The notes below the pieces were generated by a model. That model had not been told where the DNA came from, did not search any database, and saw only the letters and a list, made by a program, of their open reading frames with translations. From Mycobacterium stomatepiae (GTDB taxonomy: Bacteria > Actinomycetota > Actinomycetes > Mycobacteriales > Mycobacteriaceae): a stretch of 64,000 nucleotides of DNA. Numbering within the stretch: position 1 is the stretch's first letter; each line of letters starts with the position of its first letter. The translations under genes were made by a program, and so were the position numbers. Below, piece after piece: positions 36,201-46,643 of the stretch. The DNA lies in the NCBI RefSeq assembly GCF_010731715.1, contig NZ_AP022587.1, positions 2,232,001 through 2,296,000 of the forward strand, written 5' to 3'.

Positions 36201-37362
36201 TTGCAGACGCGGCAGCAGGCCACCACTTGGCCAGCTGCACCAATTCGCGGGTTTCCTGCTCGAGGGTTGTTGCCCGGGAGGTGACGATGTGCGTTGCATC
36301 GATTCGTTGGGCAGCGAGTCCCGAGGCTTTGGCGTCGGCCGCGTGGGCTAATTGCAGGGCCAGGGTCGCCGTGTCGCGATCGGTCGAGGGGATGGAATGC
36401 GCCGCGACGAATTCATCGACTTGGTGCGAGGAGACGTCACGCGCGTAGGGCCGTAGCTGCAATATGAGATCCCGTATTTCGACGACCGTCTGATGGAGTT
36501 GCAGTGTCGTCTTACGGCGCCGGACACCGTCTTGCTGCAAATCGAACGAACTCTCCGGCGCGGCTTGGCGCAGGCTGTTCCGCAGCGGTTGCAGTTTGCG
36601 CCATTGCCGACTAACGGGATCCAGCCCGCCACGGGCGATAATCGCCAGCAGGCACGGGACCGCGGCGAGCGCGGTACAGCCGACGGCTTCCCAGAAAAAG
36701 TACACGCCGTGGACTTTGACCCGGTACGCGCCGGTATGCAGCCACCCCAGCTGTTCAAACACCAGCAGTAGCAGCGATTCTAGGGTGACCCATCCGATGG
36801 CCAGTGCCAATGCCACCCCGCAGGCGGCGATCAGGCGTTCGCGACGCGGCGCACCCCGGCGGGTCAGCTCCCGGATGCTCAGTCGCATCAGTTGGACGAC
36901 CAACACGAGGAACATCGTCGAATAGAAACAATAAGCGAGCACTCCATCCCACCCGCCGCAAACTTCGACGGGCTCTGCCGCGATCCGGGCCCGTGCTGCC
37001 GCAACGAGATAGCCGATCACCAATAGTATTGCCGCACAACGGTAGTAGCGATGTCGACGGCGGATGTCGGGTCCAGATAGTCCTGACCACATCATCGTGA
37101 AACCGATGAATTCCGTGCTGCCGAAGACCAGGACCACCGCCGCCAGTTGCTGTGCGGTGGTGACGGTGATCAGCGCAGCATCCGAAAGCAGTTGTTGGAC
37201 AACGTGCTCGCGCAGCAGCTGGGCCGTCAGCAGGATCGCCAGCGTGTTATTCAGATAGGTGTCATACAGACTCGTGTTGAACCACACGTAGCGCGAGACC
37301 ACGACGATCGCCATGAACAGGATCAGCGGCCAAGCGACCGCCGGGGGCACGGTGCTGGTCAT
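36127..37362 (-). CDS. MAB_1171c-type (DUF6545) membrane protein
   Basis: 411 residues. The N-terminal half has about seven hydrophobic helices (residues 8-24, 38-53, 71-90, 105-125 and on to about 245). The C-terminal half is soluble, with LHQTVVEIRDLILQLRPY as in the DUF6545 domain. It starts with ATGA overlap to the ImmA-like gene and belongs with the XRE gene to a three-gene unit that recurs in actinobacteria. The last 24 or so residues (from AATVRRDRRGRAAV) are encoded by the antisense of nuoN, so the native 3' end was probably replaced. Function is unknown; transporter is only a database label. Confidence 0.75.
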   Translation of the reverse strand: MTSTVPPAVAWPLILFMAIVVVSRYVWFNTSLYDTYLNNTLAILLTAQLLREHVVQQLLSDAALITVTTAQQLAAVVLVFGSTEFIGFTMMWSGLSGPDIRRRHRYYRCAAILLVIGYLVAAARARIAAEPVEVCGGWDGVLAYCFYSTMFLVLVVQLMRLSIRELTRRGAPRRERLIAACGVALALAIGWVTLESLLLLVFEQLGWLHTGAYRVKVHGVYFFWEAVGCTALAAVPCLLAIIARGGLDPVSRQWRKLQPLRNSLRQAAPESSFDLQQDGVRRRKTTLQLHQTVVEIRDLILQLRPYARDVSSHQVDEFVAAHSIPSTDRDTATLALQLAHAADAKASGLAAQRIDATHIVTSRATTLEQETRELVQLAKWWPAAASAITAATVRRDRRGRAAVAGRSPESR

Positions 37363-37859
37363 CGCGAGCGGAAGAACACGCTGCGCATGACCGAGCGTTG
37401 CGCACCGGCATCGGCGGCGGCAATCATCAGGACCGAGGCGAACGTCTCGGCGTCACGTTCCTGGGCACTGGCGTAGTCGGTGCGGCCCAACACCGATCGC
37501 ACGGTGGCCGGGTCGAGGTCAGGCAGCAGCGTGGCGCACATGCGGCTGTGCGCAGAGCCCGGAGGCTCACTAATGTGCGGCTGGTCGTGGCCGAGCACCA
37601 TGTGCCCAATTTCGTGGCAGACGATCTGGTCCATGTGGTACTCGGAGGTGCCGATGTCGTGGACGATCACATCGTCGGTGTCGCGTTTTAGCCACAAACC
37701 GCACGGGCTACCGGCAAGCGCCGGTGTGGGTGTTGGTATTAGGCGAATCGGTCGGCCCCGCATCCGGGCCACATTGTCCACGAACTGGTGACGGTCCCAC
37801 GGCACAGGGATCGGCATCCGGCGGGCTAGCGCCAGCAATTCGGTGTCAGGAGTGGTCAT
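37359..37859 (-). CDS. ImmA/IrrE-family metallopeptidase-like protein
   Basis: 166 residues from the ATG at 37859. The zinc-metallopeptidase signature HEIGHMVLGH is clear, at about residues 82-91, with downstream RDAETFASVLMIAAA as the expected third-ligand Glu region. In ImmA/IrrE systems such proteases cleave a paired XRE repressor. The upstream neighbour is an XRE-type protein overlapping by 14 bases, so the pair may form a repressor-protease switch. Streptomyces homologues are often labelled toxins. Confidence 0.85.
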   Translation of the reverse strand: MTTPDTELLALARRMPIPVPWDRHQFVDNVARMRGRPIRLIPTPTPALAGSPCGLWLKRDTDDVIVHDIGTSEYHMDQIVCHEIGHMVLGHDQPHISEPPGSAHSRMCATLLPDLDPATVRSVLGRTDYASAQERDAETFASVLMIAAADAGAQRSVMRSVFFRSR

Positions 37860-38322
37860 CTCCGCCCCCAGGTGCCGGCTCGAGAGGAGGCAGCTTCTCC
37901 AGCTCGCGGACATGGTCGACCATCGCCACTAGATTGGTAAGCGCCGCACCCGTTAGCCCGGAAGCGCGCGTGGCCAGATCCCGCACGCCCGCATCGCGCA
38001 GTGCTTGCAACAGGCCCAGCTGCGCTTCGAGGTGTTCGTCAACCTCCGCATCGATCAAATACGATGCAGACACACCGAAAAACTCCGCGATCGCACGTAG
38101 ATGCGCCACCGTCGGATTGGTTTTCAGTCCGCTGCGCAGCTGCCACAAGTACGCCGGACTGATCGAAACGCCAGTCTTTTCCGTAATGGCCTCGGCAGCA
38201 GCGGCATTCGATAGCACCGGCTCCGATGGGCTATGCATGACCTCGAACAACTTGTTGAGCTTGTCCGCCAAATCCGTTGTGGAAACTTGGCCGTCCGTGC
38301 TGGTTCGACGCCGGGTCACCAT
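37846..38322 (-). CDS. XRE-family transcriptional regulator
   Basis: About 158 residues. Helix-turn-helix: NAAAAEAITEKTGVSISPAY, then LWQLRSGLKTNPTVAHLRAI, then AEFFGVSASYLID, i.e. the Cro/CI-like arrangement in the first half; the second half is helical. The start is unsettled: ATG at 38322 lies directly after GGAGGT with no spacing, a GTG lies three bases further on, and another GTG lies upstream at 38334. It is the first gene of the XRE / ImmA / DUF6545 unit; the 218 bases to the PPE stop hold its promoter. Confidence 0.85.
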   Translation of the reverse strand: MVTRRRTSTDGQVSTTDLADKLNKLFEVMHSPSEPVLSNAAAAEAITEKTGVSISPAYLWQLRSGLKTNPTVAHLRAIAEFFGVSASYLIDAEVDEHLEAQLGLLQALRDAGVRDLATRASGLTGAALTNLVAMVDHVRELEKLPPLEPAPGGGDDHS

Positions 38323-38540
38323 ACCTCCGTTCACACCGACACCCCCACTCGTACACCCATGTTAAGGCAGGATGCGGGAAATCGGCTGGGTCGTTATTCG
38401 GCCCGCCGGTCCCGTTGACCTACGCCAATTCTCGGTGTTGCCCCCAACCCAAGGGGCCGACTACCTACCGGTCGCCATCCTCCAGGACCGAATCGGTTTG
38501 AGTTTCGTCGTCGATATGGCGGTCCGCTCGATCAGCCCGG

Positions 38541-41500
38541 TCAGTCAACGGTGTACGACAGCGCATCGAGCGCGTCCAAGAGGGCGTCGACGTTGAGCTG
38601 GGGTTGGATTCCCGAGGTTCCCGACAGGCCTGGCGCGGCCAACAAGCTAAGGAGTTCCGGCTGAGCTGCGGGAGCCGGGGGCGTCGGTAGAGTCCCGGGA
38701 GCCACGGTAACGGGGCCGAAGAACCCGCCGCGGCCGGCGAAGCCACCAGGGCCGACGGTGACGATATCGCCGGGACCGACGGTCAGCGTGCCCCCGGATT
38801 CGACGGGGACGGTGCTGCCGGCGTTGACCGTGAGATAACCACCGCCGTTGATAGCAAGGGTGCCACCATCGCCGACGGTCAGGACGGTGCCGGGGTCGAG
38901 CGTGATGGCACCGCCGGACTCGACTGTGAGGATGCCGCCGTCATCGAGCGTGATCACGCCACCGGACTCAACGGTCAAGGTGCTGCCGTCGTAGAGGATC
39001 AGGGTGCCGCTGTTGGTCAGATTGCCACCGTTGGTCAGGGCGCCGGCGTCGTTGAGGACGCCGCCGCCTTGGACGGCGAGGGCGCCGTCGGGTCGGACGG
39101 TGAGGGTTCCGTAGTCGCCGAGCGTGCCGTAGTCGCTGAGGGATCCGCCGGCGTTCACCGTGAGCGTGCCGTAGTCATTGAGAACGCCACCGGAATCGAC
39201 GGTCAGGGTGCCGTAATCGTTGAGGACGCCGCCGGAATCGACGGTGAGAGTGCCGTAGTCGCTGAGGGATCCCCCGGCGTTCACCGTGAGGGTCCCGTAG
39301 TCGCTGAGGACGCCGCCCGGGTCGACGGTGAGGGTGCCGGTGTTGGTCAGGGTGCCGTCAGCCTGGACGGTGAGCGTGCCGTAGTCGTTGAGGACGCCGC
39401 CGGATTCGACGGAGATCGTGCCGCCATCGTTGACAACGCCACCGGTGTCGACGGTCAGGGTCCCCGTGTCATTGAGTGTGCCGCCAGCTTGGACGGCAAG
39501 GGTGCCGCCGTCGGTGACAACGCCACCCGTGTCAACGGTAAGGGTCCCCGAATCGGTAAGAGTGCCACCGCTATTAACGGTCAGAGTGCCGTAGTCGTCG
39601 AAGACACCACCGGGCTGAATGGAGATCGTGCCGCCGTCGGTGACAACGCCACCGGTGTCAACGGTGAGCGTGCCGGCGTCATGGAGAGTCCCGCCGGCTT
39701 GGACGGTAAGGGTGCCGTAGTCGTTGAGAACTCCCCCAGAGTTGACCGACAGGGTGCCGCCGCCGTTCACAGTGAGGGTGCCGGTGTCGTTGAGAGCGCC
39801 ACCGCTGTTGACAGTGAGGTTTCCCGAATCGATAAGGATACCGCCGGAATTGATGGTGAGGGTGCCGCCGTCGGCGATGGTGCCGCCGGAGCTGACGGTG
39901 AGGGTGCCGGAATCGGTGAGAGTACCGCCGGGTTGGACGGTGATGGTGCCGGAATCGTTGAGGACGCCGGCGGGCTGGACGGTAACGCTGCCGTAGTCGT
40001 TGAGGACGGCGCCGTGGGTGACGTTGAGGGAACCGTGGCCAGTAACGCTGAGGTAGCCGTTGCCGTTTACGGTCAGCGTCCCCTCGTCGCTGAGCAGACC
40101 GCCGGTGTTAGTGAGGGTGCCGTCGTCGATGGTGAGGTTGCCGCCAGCGTTGACGGTGAGGTAGCTGGTGGGGCCGATGTCGAGGTTGCCGCCGTCGGTG
40201 ATGGTAAGGGTGCCGTAGTCAGTGAGGTTGCCACTGTCGGTGAGGTTACCGCTATTGATCAGGGTGCCGTTGTTGATCAAGACGGCACCGGGGTTGACGG
40301 TCAGAGCGTTGTTGTTGACGAAGGCGCCGTTGTTGGTGAGGCTGGCGAGGGGGTCGATAGTGACGGCGCCGGCATTATTGACAGTGCCGGCATTGGTGAG
40401 GGTGCCGCTGTCGGTGAGGCTGGCACCGGGGTTGACGGTGACAGCGCCGGCGTTGTTGAGGGTGCCGCCGGATTGGACGGTCACGGTGCCGTAATCGCCA
40501 AGCGTGCCACCGGGGTTGACGGCCAGGGTGCCGTAATCGCTCAGGGCGCCGCTGTTGGTGAGAGTGCCGGAGGCGGTGAGAGTGGCGCCGTGATTGATGG
40601 CCAGGGCGCCGCCATTAGTGAGGGTGCCAGTGCTTTGGATGTTAAGGGCGCCGCCGTCCGTGAGCGTGGCGCCGTTGTTGACGGTGAGGATGCCGGCGTC
40701 GTTCAAGGTGCCGCCGTTAATAGTGAGGCCGCCACTGTTAGTGAGGGTGCCGCCGCTTTGGATGGCGAGGGTGCCGGAGTCGTTGACGACGCCGCCGGGT
40801 TGGACGGTGAGGGAGCTGCCGTCGCTGACGGTGAGGGTGCCGGCGTTGTTGAGGGTGCCGTATTCGTTGAGGGTGCCGTACTCGTCGAGGACGGCACCGT
40901 TGTGGATGGCGAGAATGCCGGAGTCGTTGACGACGCCGCCGTTGACGTTGAGGGCGCCACCGGTATTAACGGTGACGCCACCGGTGTTGGTGAGAGTGCC
41001 GCCGTCGGTGACAGTGCCACCGGAGTCGACAGTGACGGTGCCACCACTGCCGACGGTGAGTGCGCCCGAGTCCGTCAGCGTGCCGCCGCTATTAATGGTG
41101 AGAGTGCCAGAATCTGTCAGCATGCCGCCCGAGCTGACGGTGGGACTACCCGAGTCGAGAACGGTGCCGGAGTTGGTGAGGGCACCGCCACCGCTAATCG
41201 TGAGGGTGCCGCCGTCCATGAGTGTGCCGCCGGAATCGACGGTGAGCGTGCCGCCGTCGGTGAGGAAACCGCCCGAGTTGACGGTGAGGCTGCCGCTGTC
41301 GGTGAGGGTGCCACCGCCGTTGAGGGTCAGGGTGCCGCCGGTGCCGACGGTGAGGCCGCTGTCGGCGTTGAGGGTGACGGTGCCGCCATTGTTGACGATG
41401 AGGACTCCATCGGTGCCAACGGTGAGAACGTCGTTGTTGGTCAGGGTGCCATCGGCGCCGACGGTGAGGATGCCGCCGGTGTTGATGTTGCCGCCCACCG

Positions 41501-43829
41501 TGACGGTGCCGCCGTTGGTGAGGGTGCCGCCCGAGTTGACGGTCACGGTGCCGCTGTCGGTAAGGGCGCCGCCAGAGTTGACGGTGAGGGTGCCGCTGTC
41601 GCTCAGAGTGCTGCCGTCGCTGACCATGACGGTGCCAGCGTCCGTCAGGGTGCCTCCGCTGGTGATGGTCAGCGTGCCGGAATCGGTGAGAGTGCCGCCA
41701 AAGGAGACGGTGAGGGTACCGCCGTCGCTGAGAGTGCCGCCACTACCGATGGTCAGGGCGCCCGAATCGGTAAGACTGCCACCGCTATTGATCGCGAGGG
41801 TGGAGCCGGAGTTGATGGTGACGGTGCCAGAGGAGGAGAGGGCGCCGGAGTCGGTGAGAGTGCCGCCGGAGGAGACGGTGAGGGTGCCGTCGGAGCTGAC
41901 CATCAGGCTGCCGCCGGAATTGATACTGACGGTGCCGTAGTCGATCAGGGTACCGCCATCGGTGAGGATGCCGCTGATGTCGTCGATGGTGCCACTGATG
42001 GTGAGGGTTCCGGTGGGGTCGACGGTGAGGGTACCCCCGCTGTCGATGGTGACGCTGCCGCTGTCGATGGTGAGGGTACCGCTGTCCGTGAGGGTGCCGC
42101 TGTCGATGGTCAGGGCGCCGGAGTCGGTGACCGTGAGAGAGCCGCCGTTGGTGAGGGTGCCGGAGTCGCTGAGCGTGACGGTGCCGTAGTCGGTGAGGAT
42201 GCCGCCGTTGTCGAGGGCGCCGTCGACCGTGAGGGTGCCATCGACGGTGAACGTGCTGCCGTCGCTGACCGTGACGGTGCCGGAGTCGGTGAGGGTACCG
42301 CCGGCGTTGACGATGAGGGTGCCGGAGTCGGTGAGGGTTCCGCCGGGGTTGACGGTGAGGTTGCCTGCGTCGATGAGATAGCCGCCGGAGTCGACGGTCA
42401 GGGTGCCGGAGTCGCTGAGGTAGCCGCCGTTGGCGAGCATGCCGGAGTCGGTGACGGTGCCGCCGCTGTTGATGTTGAGGGTGCCGGTGTCGGTGAGGGT
42501 ACCGCCGCCGGCGACCGTAAGGCTGCCGCTGTTGGTGAGCGTCCCGCCCGAGTCGATCGTGAGAGTACCGCTGTCGGTGAGGGTACCGCCGTCGGCGACG
42601 GTAAGGCTGCCGCTGTTGGTAAGGGAGCCCGAGTCGGTGAGGACGCCACCGGATTGCACTGTGACGGTGCCACCGTTGGTGAGGGTGCCGCTGTTGGTGA
42701 GGGTCCCGCCGTTGGTAACGGTGACGGCGCCGCCGTCGTTGACCAGGATGCCGCTATTGGTGAGGGTGCCGCCGTTGGTGGAAACGCTGACCATACCGCC
42801 GGGATTTATAGTGAGCGTGCCGTAGTTGATGACAGTGCCGGCGTTGAGAAAGCTCCCGCTGTTGACGAGGGTCCCACCGGATTCGACGACGACGGTAGTG
42901 CCCGGGAAGACCTGGAGGGTGGCGCCGGATTCGAGGGAGACCGCGCCGCCGGATTCCACGGTGAGGAAGGCACCGCCGCCGGGGTTCAAGGCGAGAGTGC
43001 CGCCGGATTCGACAATGACGGTGCCGCCGTTTTCTACGGTGATGGAGCCGCTGCCTATGACGTGCAGAACACCACCAGACTCGACCGTGATGGAACTGTA
43101 AGTTCCGCCCGGCCCCACGGTCACGCTCGAACCGATGTTGAACACCTGGCCAGACGTGACCGTGAGGGGTTGGCTCGCGGAGTCGGCTGCCGACTGGACT
43201 GTTGAATTGGCTGTCGAGCCAAGCTGGGTGAGGGTTTGGGTTTGGGTACTGGTGGCATTGGTGGTCGCCTGAGCGACCGCGCGGGCCTGATCGGCCTGCC
43301 CCGACTGGTTGGTGGTCTGCGGAGGATCGTCAAACGGCTTGAGAGCGCTCGTGATTGAGGAGTCGGTAGCGTAGCCGTACATCGCGGTGGCGTCTTGGAT
43401 CCACATCTGCATGTATTCGGCTTCGGTGGCCGCGATCGCCGGGGTGTTCTGCCCGAGGAGGTTGGTCGCAATCAGCGCCATCAACTGGGCCCGGTTCGCC
43501 GCAACCACCGGCGGGGGCACCGTCATCGCGAACGCCGCCTCATACGCCGCCGCCCCATAGGCCTGGGCAGCGGTCTGCCCAGCCGCAGCGGCGCTCGTCT
43601 GCAACCATTCCACATAAGGCGTCGCGGCAGTGGTCATCGCTACCGACGCCGGGCCCGACCATGCCTGTCCGGCCAGCCCCGCGATCTGTGATGTGTAGCC
43701 GGCCGCAGCGGATTCCAACTCGGCTGCTAACGCGTCCCAGCCCGCCGCGCTCGATAGCAGCGGGCCCGACCCAGGCCCGCTGTACATCAACTCGGAGTTG
43801 ATCTCGGGCGGCAGCAACCCAAAATCCAT
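38541..43829 (-). CDS. PPE-family protein with a giant C-terminal beta-repeat (autotransporter-like) domain
   Basis: 1762 residues from the ATG at 43829, with GGAAGGG about 10 bases upstream. Residues 1-175 are a standard PPE domain: PPE at 7-9, [19 protein letters not shown], WxG at 57-59 in QAWSGP, and [20 protein letters not shown]. Residues 175-225 form a Thr/Ser/Gln/Ala-rich linker. Residues 226 to about 1695 are tandem repeats, mostly 14 residues, of the type [15 protein letters not shown] 65-residue end ([20 protein letters not shown] onward) closes the protein. I see no Cys and almost no Lys or Arg in the repeats. The PPE domain predicts export by an ESX (type VII) system, probably ESX-5, and surface location. 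No GxxSVPxxW motif and no MPTR (NxGxG) repeats are seen, so it is neither a PPE-SVP nor a PPE-MPTR protein. No PE partner gene is adjacent. Confidence 0.9.
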   Translation of the reverse strand: MDFGLLPPEINSELMYSGPGSGPLLSSAAGWDALAAELESAAAGYTSQIAGLAGQAWSGPASVAMTTAATPYVEWLQTSAAAAGQTAAQAYGAAAYEAAFAMTVPPPVVAANRAQLMALIATNLLGQNTPAIAATEAEYMQMWIQDATAMYGYATDSSITSALKPFDDPPQTTNQSGQADQARAVAQATTNATSTQTQTLTQLGSTANSTVQSAADSASQPLTVTSGQVFNIGSSVTVGPGGTYSSITVESGGVLHVIGSGSITVENGGTVIVESGGTLALNPGGGAFLTVESGGAVSLESGATLQVFPGTTVVVESGGTLVNSGSFLNAGTVINYGTLTINPGGMVSVSTNGGTLTNSGILVNDGGAVTVTNGGTLTNSGTLTNGGTVTVQSGGVLTDSGSLTNSGSLTVADGGTLTDSGTLTIDSGGTLTNSGSLTVAGGGTLTDTGTLNINSGGTVTDSGMLANGGYLSDSGTLTVDSGGYLIDAGNLTVNPGGTLTDSGTLIVNAGGTLTDSGTVTVSDGSTFTVDGTLTVDGALDNGGILTDYGTVTLSDSGTLTNGGSLTVTDSGALTIDSGTLTDSGTLTIDSGSVTIDSGGTLTVDPTGTLTISGTIDDISGILTDGGTLIDYGTVSINSGGSLMVSSDGTLTVSSGGTLTDSGALSSSGTVTINSGSTLAINSGGSLTDSGALTIGSGGTLSDGGTLTVSFGGTLTDSGTLTITSGGTLTDAGTVMVSDGSTLSDSGTLTVNSGGALTDSGTVTVNSGGTLTNGGTVTVGGNINTGGILTVGADGTLTNNDVLTVGTDGVLIVNNGGTVTLNADSGLTVGTGGTLTLNGGGTLTDSGSLTVNSGGFLTDGGTLTVDSGGTLMDGGTLTISGGGALTNSGTVLDSGSPTVSSGGMLTDSGTLTINSGGTLTDSGALTVGSGGTVTVDSGGTVTDGGTLTNTGGVTVNTGGALNVNGGVVNDSGILAIHNGAVLDEYGTLNEYGTLNNAGTLTVSDGSSLTVQPGGVVNDSGTLAIQSGGTLTNSGGLTINGGTLNDAGILTVNNGATLTDGGALNIQSTGTLTNGGALAINHGATLTASGTLTNSGALSDYGTLAVNPGGTLGDYGTVTVQSGGTLNNAGAVTVNPGASLTDSGTLTNAGTVNNAGAVTIDPLASLTNNGAFVNNNALTVNPGAVLINNGTLINSGNLTDSGNLTDYGTLTITDGGNLDIGPTSYLTVNAGGNLTIDDGTLTNTGGLLSDEGTLTVNGNGYLSVTGHGSLNVTHGAVLNDYGSVTVQPAGVLNDSGTITVQPGGTLTDSGTLTVSSGGTIADGGTLTINSGGILIDSGNLTVNSGGALNDTGTLTVNGGGTLSVNSGGVLNDYGTLTVQAGGTLHDAGTLTVDTGGVVTDGGTISIQPGGVFDDYGTLTVNSGGTLTDSGTLTVDTGGVVTDGGTLAVQAGGTLNDTGTLTVDTGGVVNDGGTISVESGGVLNDYGTLTVQADGTLTNTGTLTVDPGGVLSDYGTLTVNAGGSLSDYGTLTVDSGGVLNDYGTLTVDSGGVLNDYGTLTVNAGGSLSDYGTLGDYGTLTVRPDGALAVQGGGVLNDAGALTNGGNLTNSGTLILYDGSTLTVESGGVITLDDGGILTVESGGAITLDPGTVLTVGDGGTLAINGGGYLTVNAGSTVPVESGGTLTVGPGDIVTVGPGGFAGRGGFFGPVTVAPGTLPTPPAPAAQPELLSLLAAPGLSGTSGIQPQLNVDALLDALDALSYTVD
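38745..43154 (-). repeat. About 4.4 kb of degenerate 42-bp tandem repeats (14-residue beta-repeats)
   Basis: In the PPE frame the unit is two seven-residue halves, e.g. [14 protein letters not shown], repeated with drift across roughly 1470 residues (about 100 units). The first 130 residues use a shorter form (TVESGGxL), the middle is the most regular, and the end returns to the short form. Units differ mainly by N/D, T/S and L/V exchanges that keep the alternating pattern of a beta-solenoid. The skewed composition also leaves a 1378-codon open frame on the opposite strand, which I regard as a by-product. Confidence 0.85.
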
Positions 43830-44176
43830 GGCCCCGTTTCCCTTCCAGCCATGACGACATACTTGTTCGACGGAATGCTGCGGCCCGGCATGGTCCGGAC
43901 TCGCGAGATGCGCCTTGTCGAAATATGTGTTCGGGCCCAAATATAGCGGCATGCGCGACCAGCAGCAACATATACTGAAATAAATGTGCCGGCACGAGCC
44001 TGCCCCGAACCGGCCGGTTCAAAAGGGACTCGCGGCCGTCACGGAGGTGGCCAACACCGCCAGCGGACCCGCGGCAAGTGCAGCGGGTGCGAAGCCGTAG
44101 CGATAAATCCCATGGCGCCAACGATTGTCGGCCAGCTTCAGCTCGACCGCCGAAGCCGGCGCCGCGCCGTTGGTCA
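43830..44176. other. PPE upstream region without a firm gene
   Basis: About 350 bases. The first part holds the PPE ribosome site and presumably its promoter; a longer in-frame reading up to 43952 lacks PPE-like sequence and is not used. Minus-strand bases 44019-44180 could encode 53 residues (TNGAAPASAVELKLADNRWR start), coupled to the stop of the LLM remnant, but I recognise nothing in it. The stretch around 44040-44130 loosely resembles the Rv3162c-like 3' region near 50340-50470. Confidence 0.3.
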
Positions 44177-44428
44177 TCATCGTTGTGATCGCCAGATGAT
44201 GTCGATGGTGGCAGCGATCTTGGCGACAATCGCAGCGGGATATAGCGGCGGCAGGGCGATGGAGCTGACGAGCCGAATCCGGGTGGTTGCGCCGGCTGCG
44301 GCCGCGAGCATCGCGAACGCGTTGGGTGTGGGGCCATGGAAGAACAGATGTTCGCCGCAGCCCAAGAAATCCAATCCCCGATCCTCGGCATGTCGTGCGT
44401 CCTCAATCACCGTTGGCGGATTGTCCAC
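44177..44428 (-). pseudogene. N-terminal remnant of an LLM-class flavin-dependent oxidoreductase
   Basis: The 83 residues match the start of a luciferase-like monooxygenase: EDARHAEDRGLDFLGCGEHL, then AAAAGATTRIRLVSSIALPP, then YPAAIVAKIAATID. The family continues for another 200-250 residues after the TxxD point, but here the frame changes to WRSQRQ and stops. The codon before VDNPPT is in frame with FGVA, but no good ATG is present. It is a truncated, presumably inactive gene. Confidence 0.7.
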
Positions 44429-44516
44429 AGCGACGCCAAATCTCCTGGTGCGGAGACACTTTCGTTGTGAGAATAGCGAGCGTATCGACCGCTGCGTCCC
44501 CGGAAGGCTCGACGCC

Positions 44517-45701
44517 CTAGTACGAGCGCGGAAGCTTGAGCGTGTGCTCGGCGATATAGTTCAGCACCATCTCGCGGGAGACGGGCGCAGTGAGTTGCAG
44601 CCTTGCGAGGAACCAGAATTGGGCAAGCGCGTATTCGGTTGCGAACCCGTTTCCACCGTGAACTTGGATCGCGTGATCCAGACAGCCCACACCGGCCTCC
44701 GCCGCGGCGAGTTTGGCAATATTCGACACCTCGCCGGCATCCATCCCGATGTCGTAGAGGGCTGCCGCCTTTTGAGTGATCAGCCGAGCTTGCTCGAGTT
44801 TGACTTTGCCCTGGGCCAGCGGGTGAGCGATCGCTTGATGCGTGCCAATAGGTGCTGACCAAACCGTACGTGTTCGGGCGTATTCGCAGGCTTTGTCCAG
44901 GGCGTAGCGTGCCAGGCCTAGCGAGACCGCGGCCGACAGGATCCGCTCCGGGTTCAGTCCGTCGAATGCGACCCGGAGGCCGCCGCCTTCGGCGCCAACT
45001 CGGCAATCCGCGTCTACTTCGACGTTGTCGAAGTAGAGGGTGAATTGCTTCTCGGGTTCATCGAGAGCGGTGGCTATGGGTTGTTTGGTTAAGCCGTCGG
45101 CGTTGGGGTCGACCATCAGCAGTGTCAACGCACCGCGCCCCCGGGAGTCATACCCGGTGCGGGTGACCAGCAACAGGTAGTCGCAGTCGTCGACACCTGA
45201 GATGTAGTACTTCTGCCCGTTGACGACGTACTTGTCGCCCTTTCGGCTCGCGACGGTGGAGATGTTGTGAGAGTTGGTACCAGCATTGGGTTCGGTAAGT
45301 CCGAACGAGAACTTCAGGTCGGCGCTTGCGATTCCGGGTAGCCACCTCCGCTTCTGGCTATCAGTGCCGTGTCGGTTCACGATCGTGCCGATGATGCCCG
45401 GGGAGACAAGCAGTTTGAGCAGGGGACATCCCGCTACGGCCGTCTCTTCCAGCACGGCCACCAACTCCTGCAGGCCTTGACCGCCGCCGCCGTATTCGGT
45501 GGGCAGGTGCTCCCCGAGGAAGCCGTTGTCCCCCAACGCCCGCCAGAGCTCATCGGGTGACCGTCCCGCATCGCTGACGGCTTTGAAGTACGTGGGGCCG
45601 AAGCCGGCGGCGATCCGGTAGACCGCGACCCTGAGCGCCTTCTCCTCGTCACTGGGAAGCAGTGGCAAAACCGGTATCGACGCGCCGTCGGTGATAGTCA
45701 T
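44517..45701 (-). CDS. Acyl-CoA dehydrogenase
   Basis: 394 residues from the ATG at 45701, with AGGAG about 10 bases upstream; a longer reading to 45752 is less likely. The fold is complete: HLPTEYGGGGQGLQELV, FSFGLTEPNAGTNSHNI, INGQ-type YVVNGQKYYISGVDD, then AIQVHGGNGFATEYALAQFW. The C-terminus reads APVSREMVLNYIAEHTL, so the catalytic Glu may be that of SREM rather than the common EGT. Upstream on the same strand is a decayed acyl-CoA synthetase, and a TetR gene is divergent. The cluster looks like a once-complete acyl-CoA pathway now partly decayed. Confidence 0.88.
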   Translation of the reverse strand: MTITDGASIPVLPLLPSDEEKALRVAVYRIAAGFGPTYFKAVSDAGRSPDELWRALGDNGFLGEHLPTEYGGGGQGLQELVAVLEETAVAGCPLLKLLVSPGIIGTIVNRHGTDSQKRRWLPGIASADLKFSFGLTEPNAGTNSHNISTVASRKGDKYVVNGQKYYISGVDDCDYLLLVTRTGYDSRGRGALTLLMVDPNADGLTKQPIATALDEPEKQFTLYFDNVEVDADCRVGAEGGGLRVAFDGLNPERILSAAVSLGLARYALDKACEYARTRTVWSAPIGTHQAIAHPLAQGKVKLEQARLITQKAAALYDIGMDAGEVSNIAKLAAAEAGVGCLDHAIQVHGGNGFATEYALAQFWFLARLQLTAPVSREMVLNYIAEHTLKLPRSY

Positions 45702-45797
45702 ATCTTTGAGCTCCTGCCTGATGTATTTTGTGCTGTCTTCGCGACCTGTCATACGTGCCGATGGGACGCGCGAACCAGGTGCTCGCGCCAGTAACCC

Positions 45798-46643
45798 TCA
45801 GACGCGCCGCTCCGTTCTGGCCACAGCGAGTCCCAACGCGGTGAAGTCGAGGGTGGGTGTGTTGGTCTTTTCCCTCAAGACGTGCTTCATGACGCGTCCG
45901 ACCGCATTCTTGGGCAGCTCATCGACAATATCGACGTAACGGGGAATCATGAAGTACGGCAGCTTGTTTCGGAAGAATTCAAAAAGCTCCCCGGCGTCGG
46001 GTTGCACGCCAGGCCGAAAGACGATGCACGCCTTGATGTCATCTTCGGTTTGCTCGCAGGGCACGGCATGGACGGCTACTTCGATGACCGCGGGATGCTC
46101 GGCGATGGCCGCCTCCAACTCCATGCTGGACACATTCTCGCCGCGCCGGCGCATCGAATCCTTCTTGCGGTCTACGAATTCCAGTTCGCCGCTGGGAAGG
46201 ATCCGGCCCAGGTCACCTGAGTGGTACCAGCCCCCAGCACAGGCTTGCTGGGTAGCTTCGGGGTCTTCCCAGTAACCATCGAACATGGTGAACGCTTCAC
46301 GGCCGCGAAAGCAGATTTCTCCGACGCCGCCTTCACGAACCTCGAGGTCGTGGTCGTCGAAGAGCCGTACCTCTAAGTCGGGCGCGGGCCGCCCCACACC
46401 CTTAGCGTCGGTACGCTCTCCGGCCGGCGTGAATGCCAATGGGACACATTCGGTCTGGCCGTAGATCTGCGTCCAGGGCTCGATGTCGAAGCGTCGCCGG
46501 AACCGCGCTTGGGAATCGGGGGCCATGGGTGAGACCACCATCGCGCGCACGCCGTGACCGCGGTCATCTGGGCCCGGAGTCGACGCCAGCATCGCATGTC
46601 CCATCGCACCGACACCGACACCGACTGTGGCACCCACTTCGCT
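45798..46643 (-). pseudogene. Fatty-acyl-CoA synthetase (ANL family), 5'-truncated
   Basis: The C-terminal 280 residues are convincing: motif A4/A5 region WTQIYGQTECVPLAF, then GVGEICFRGREAFTMFDGYW, then YHSGDLGRILPSGELEFVDR with the hinge and RRRGENVSSMELEAAI, ending with KNAVGRVMKHVLREK and its catalytic Lys. The N-terminal 230 or so residues with the P-loop are missing: homology begins near 46643 and upstream sequence in all three frames is unlike the family up to the TetR promoter. It is probably inactive. Confidence 0.7.

Noticed and set aside
38745..43154. Repeats as a possible CRISPR array
   Set aside because: Units are contiguous with no unique spacers, stay in one reading frame and vary by conservative codon changes; no cas genes are present.
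39069..43205. A 1378-codon open frame on the plus strand opposite the PPE gene
   Set aside because: It is the antisense of the 42-bp repeats; the biased codon pattern removes stop codons. Its translation is a monotonous [15 protein letters not shown] string with no PPE-like head, start context or promoter.
44019..44180. 53-residue minus-strand frame coupled to the LLM remnant
   Set aside because: Start overlaps the LLM stop and a helix is possible, but no family, ribosome site or length supports it; left as part of the PPE upstream region.
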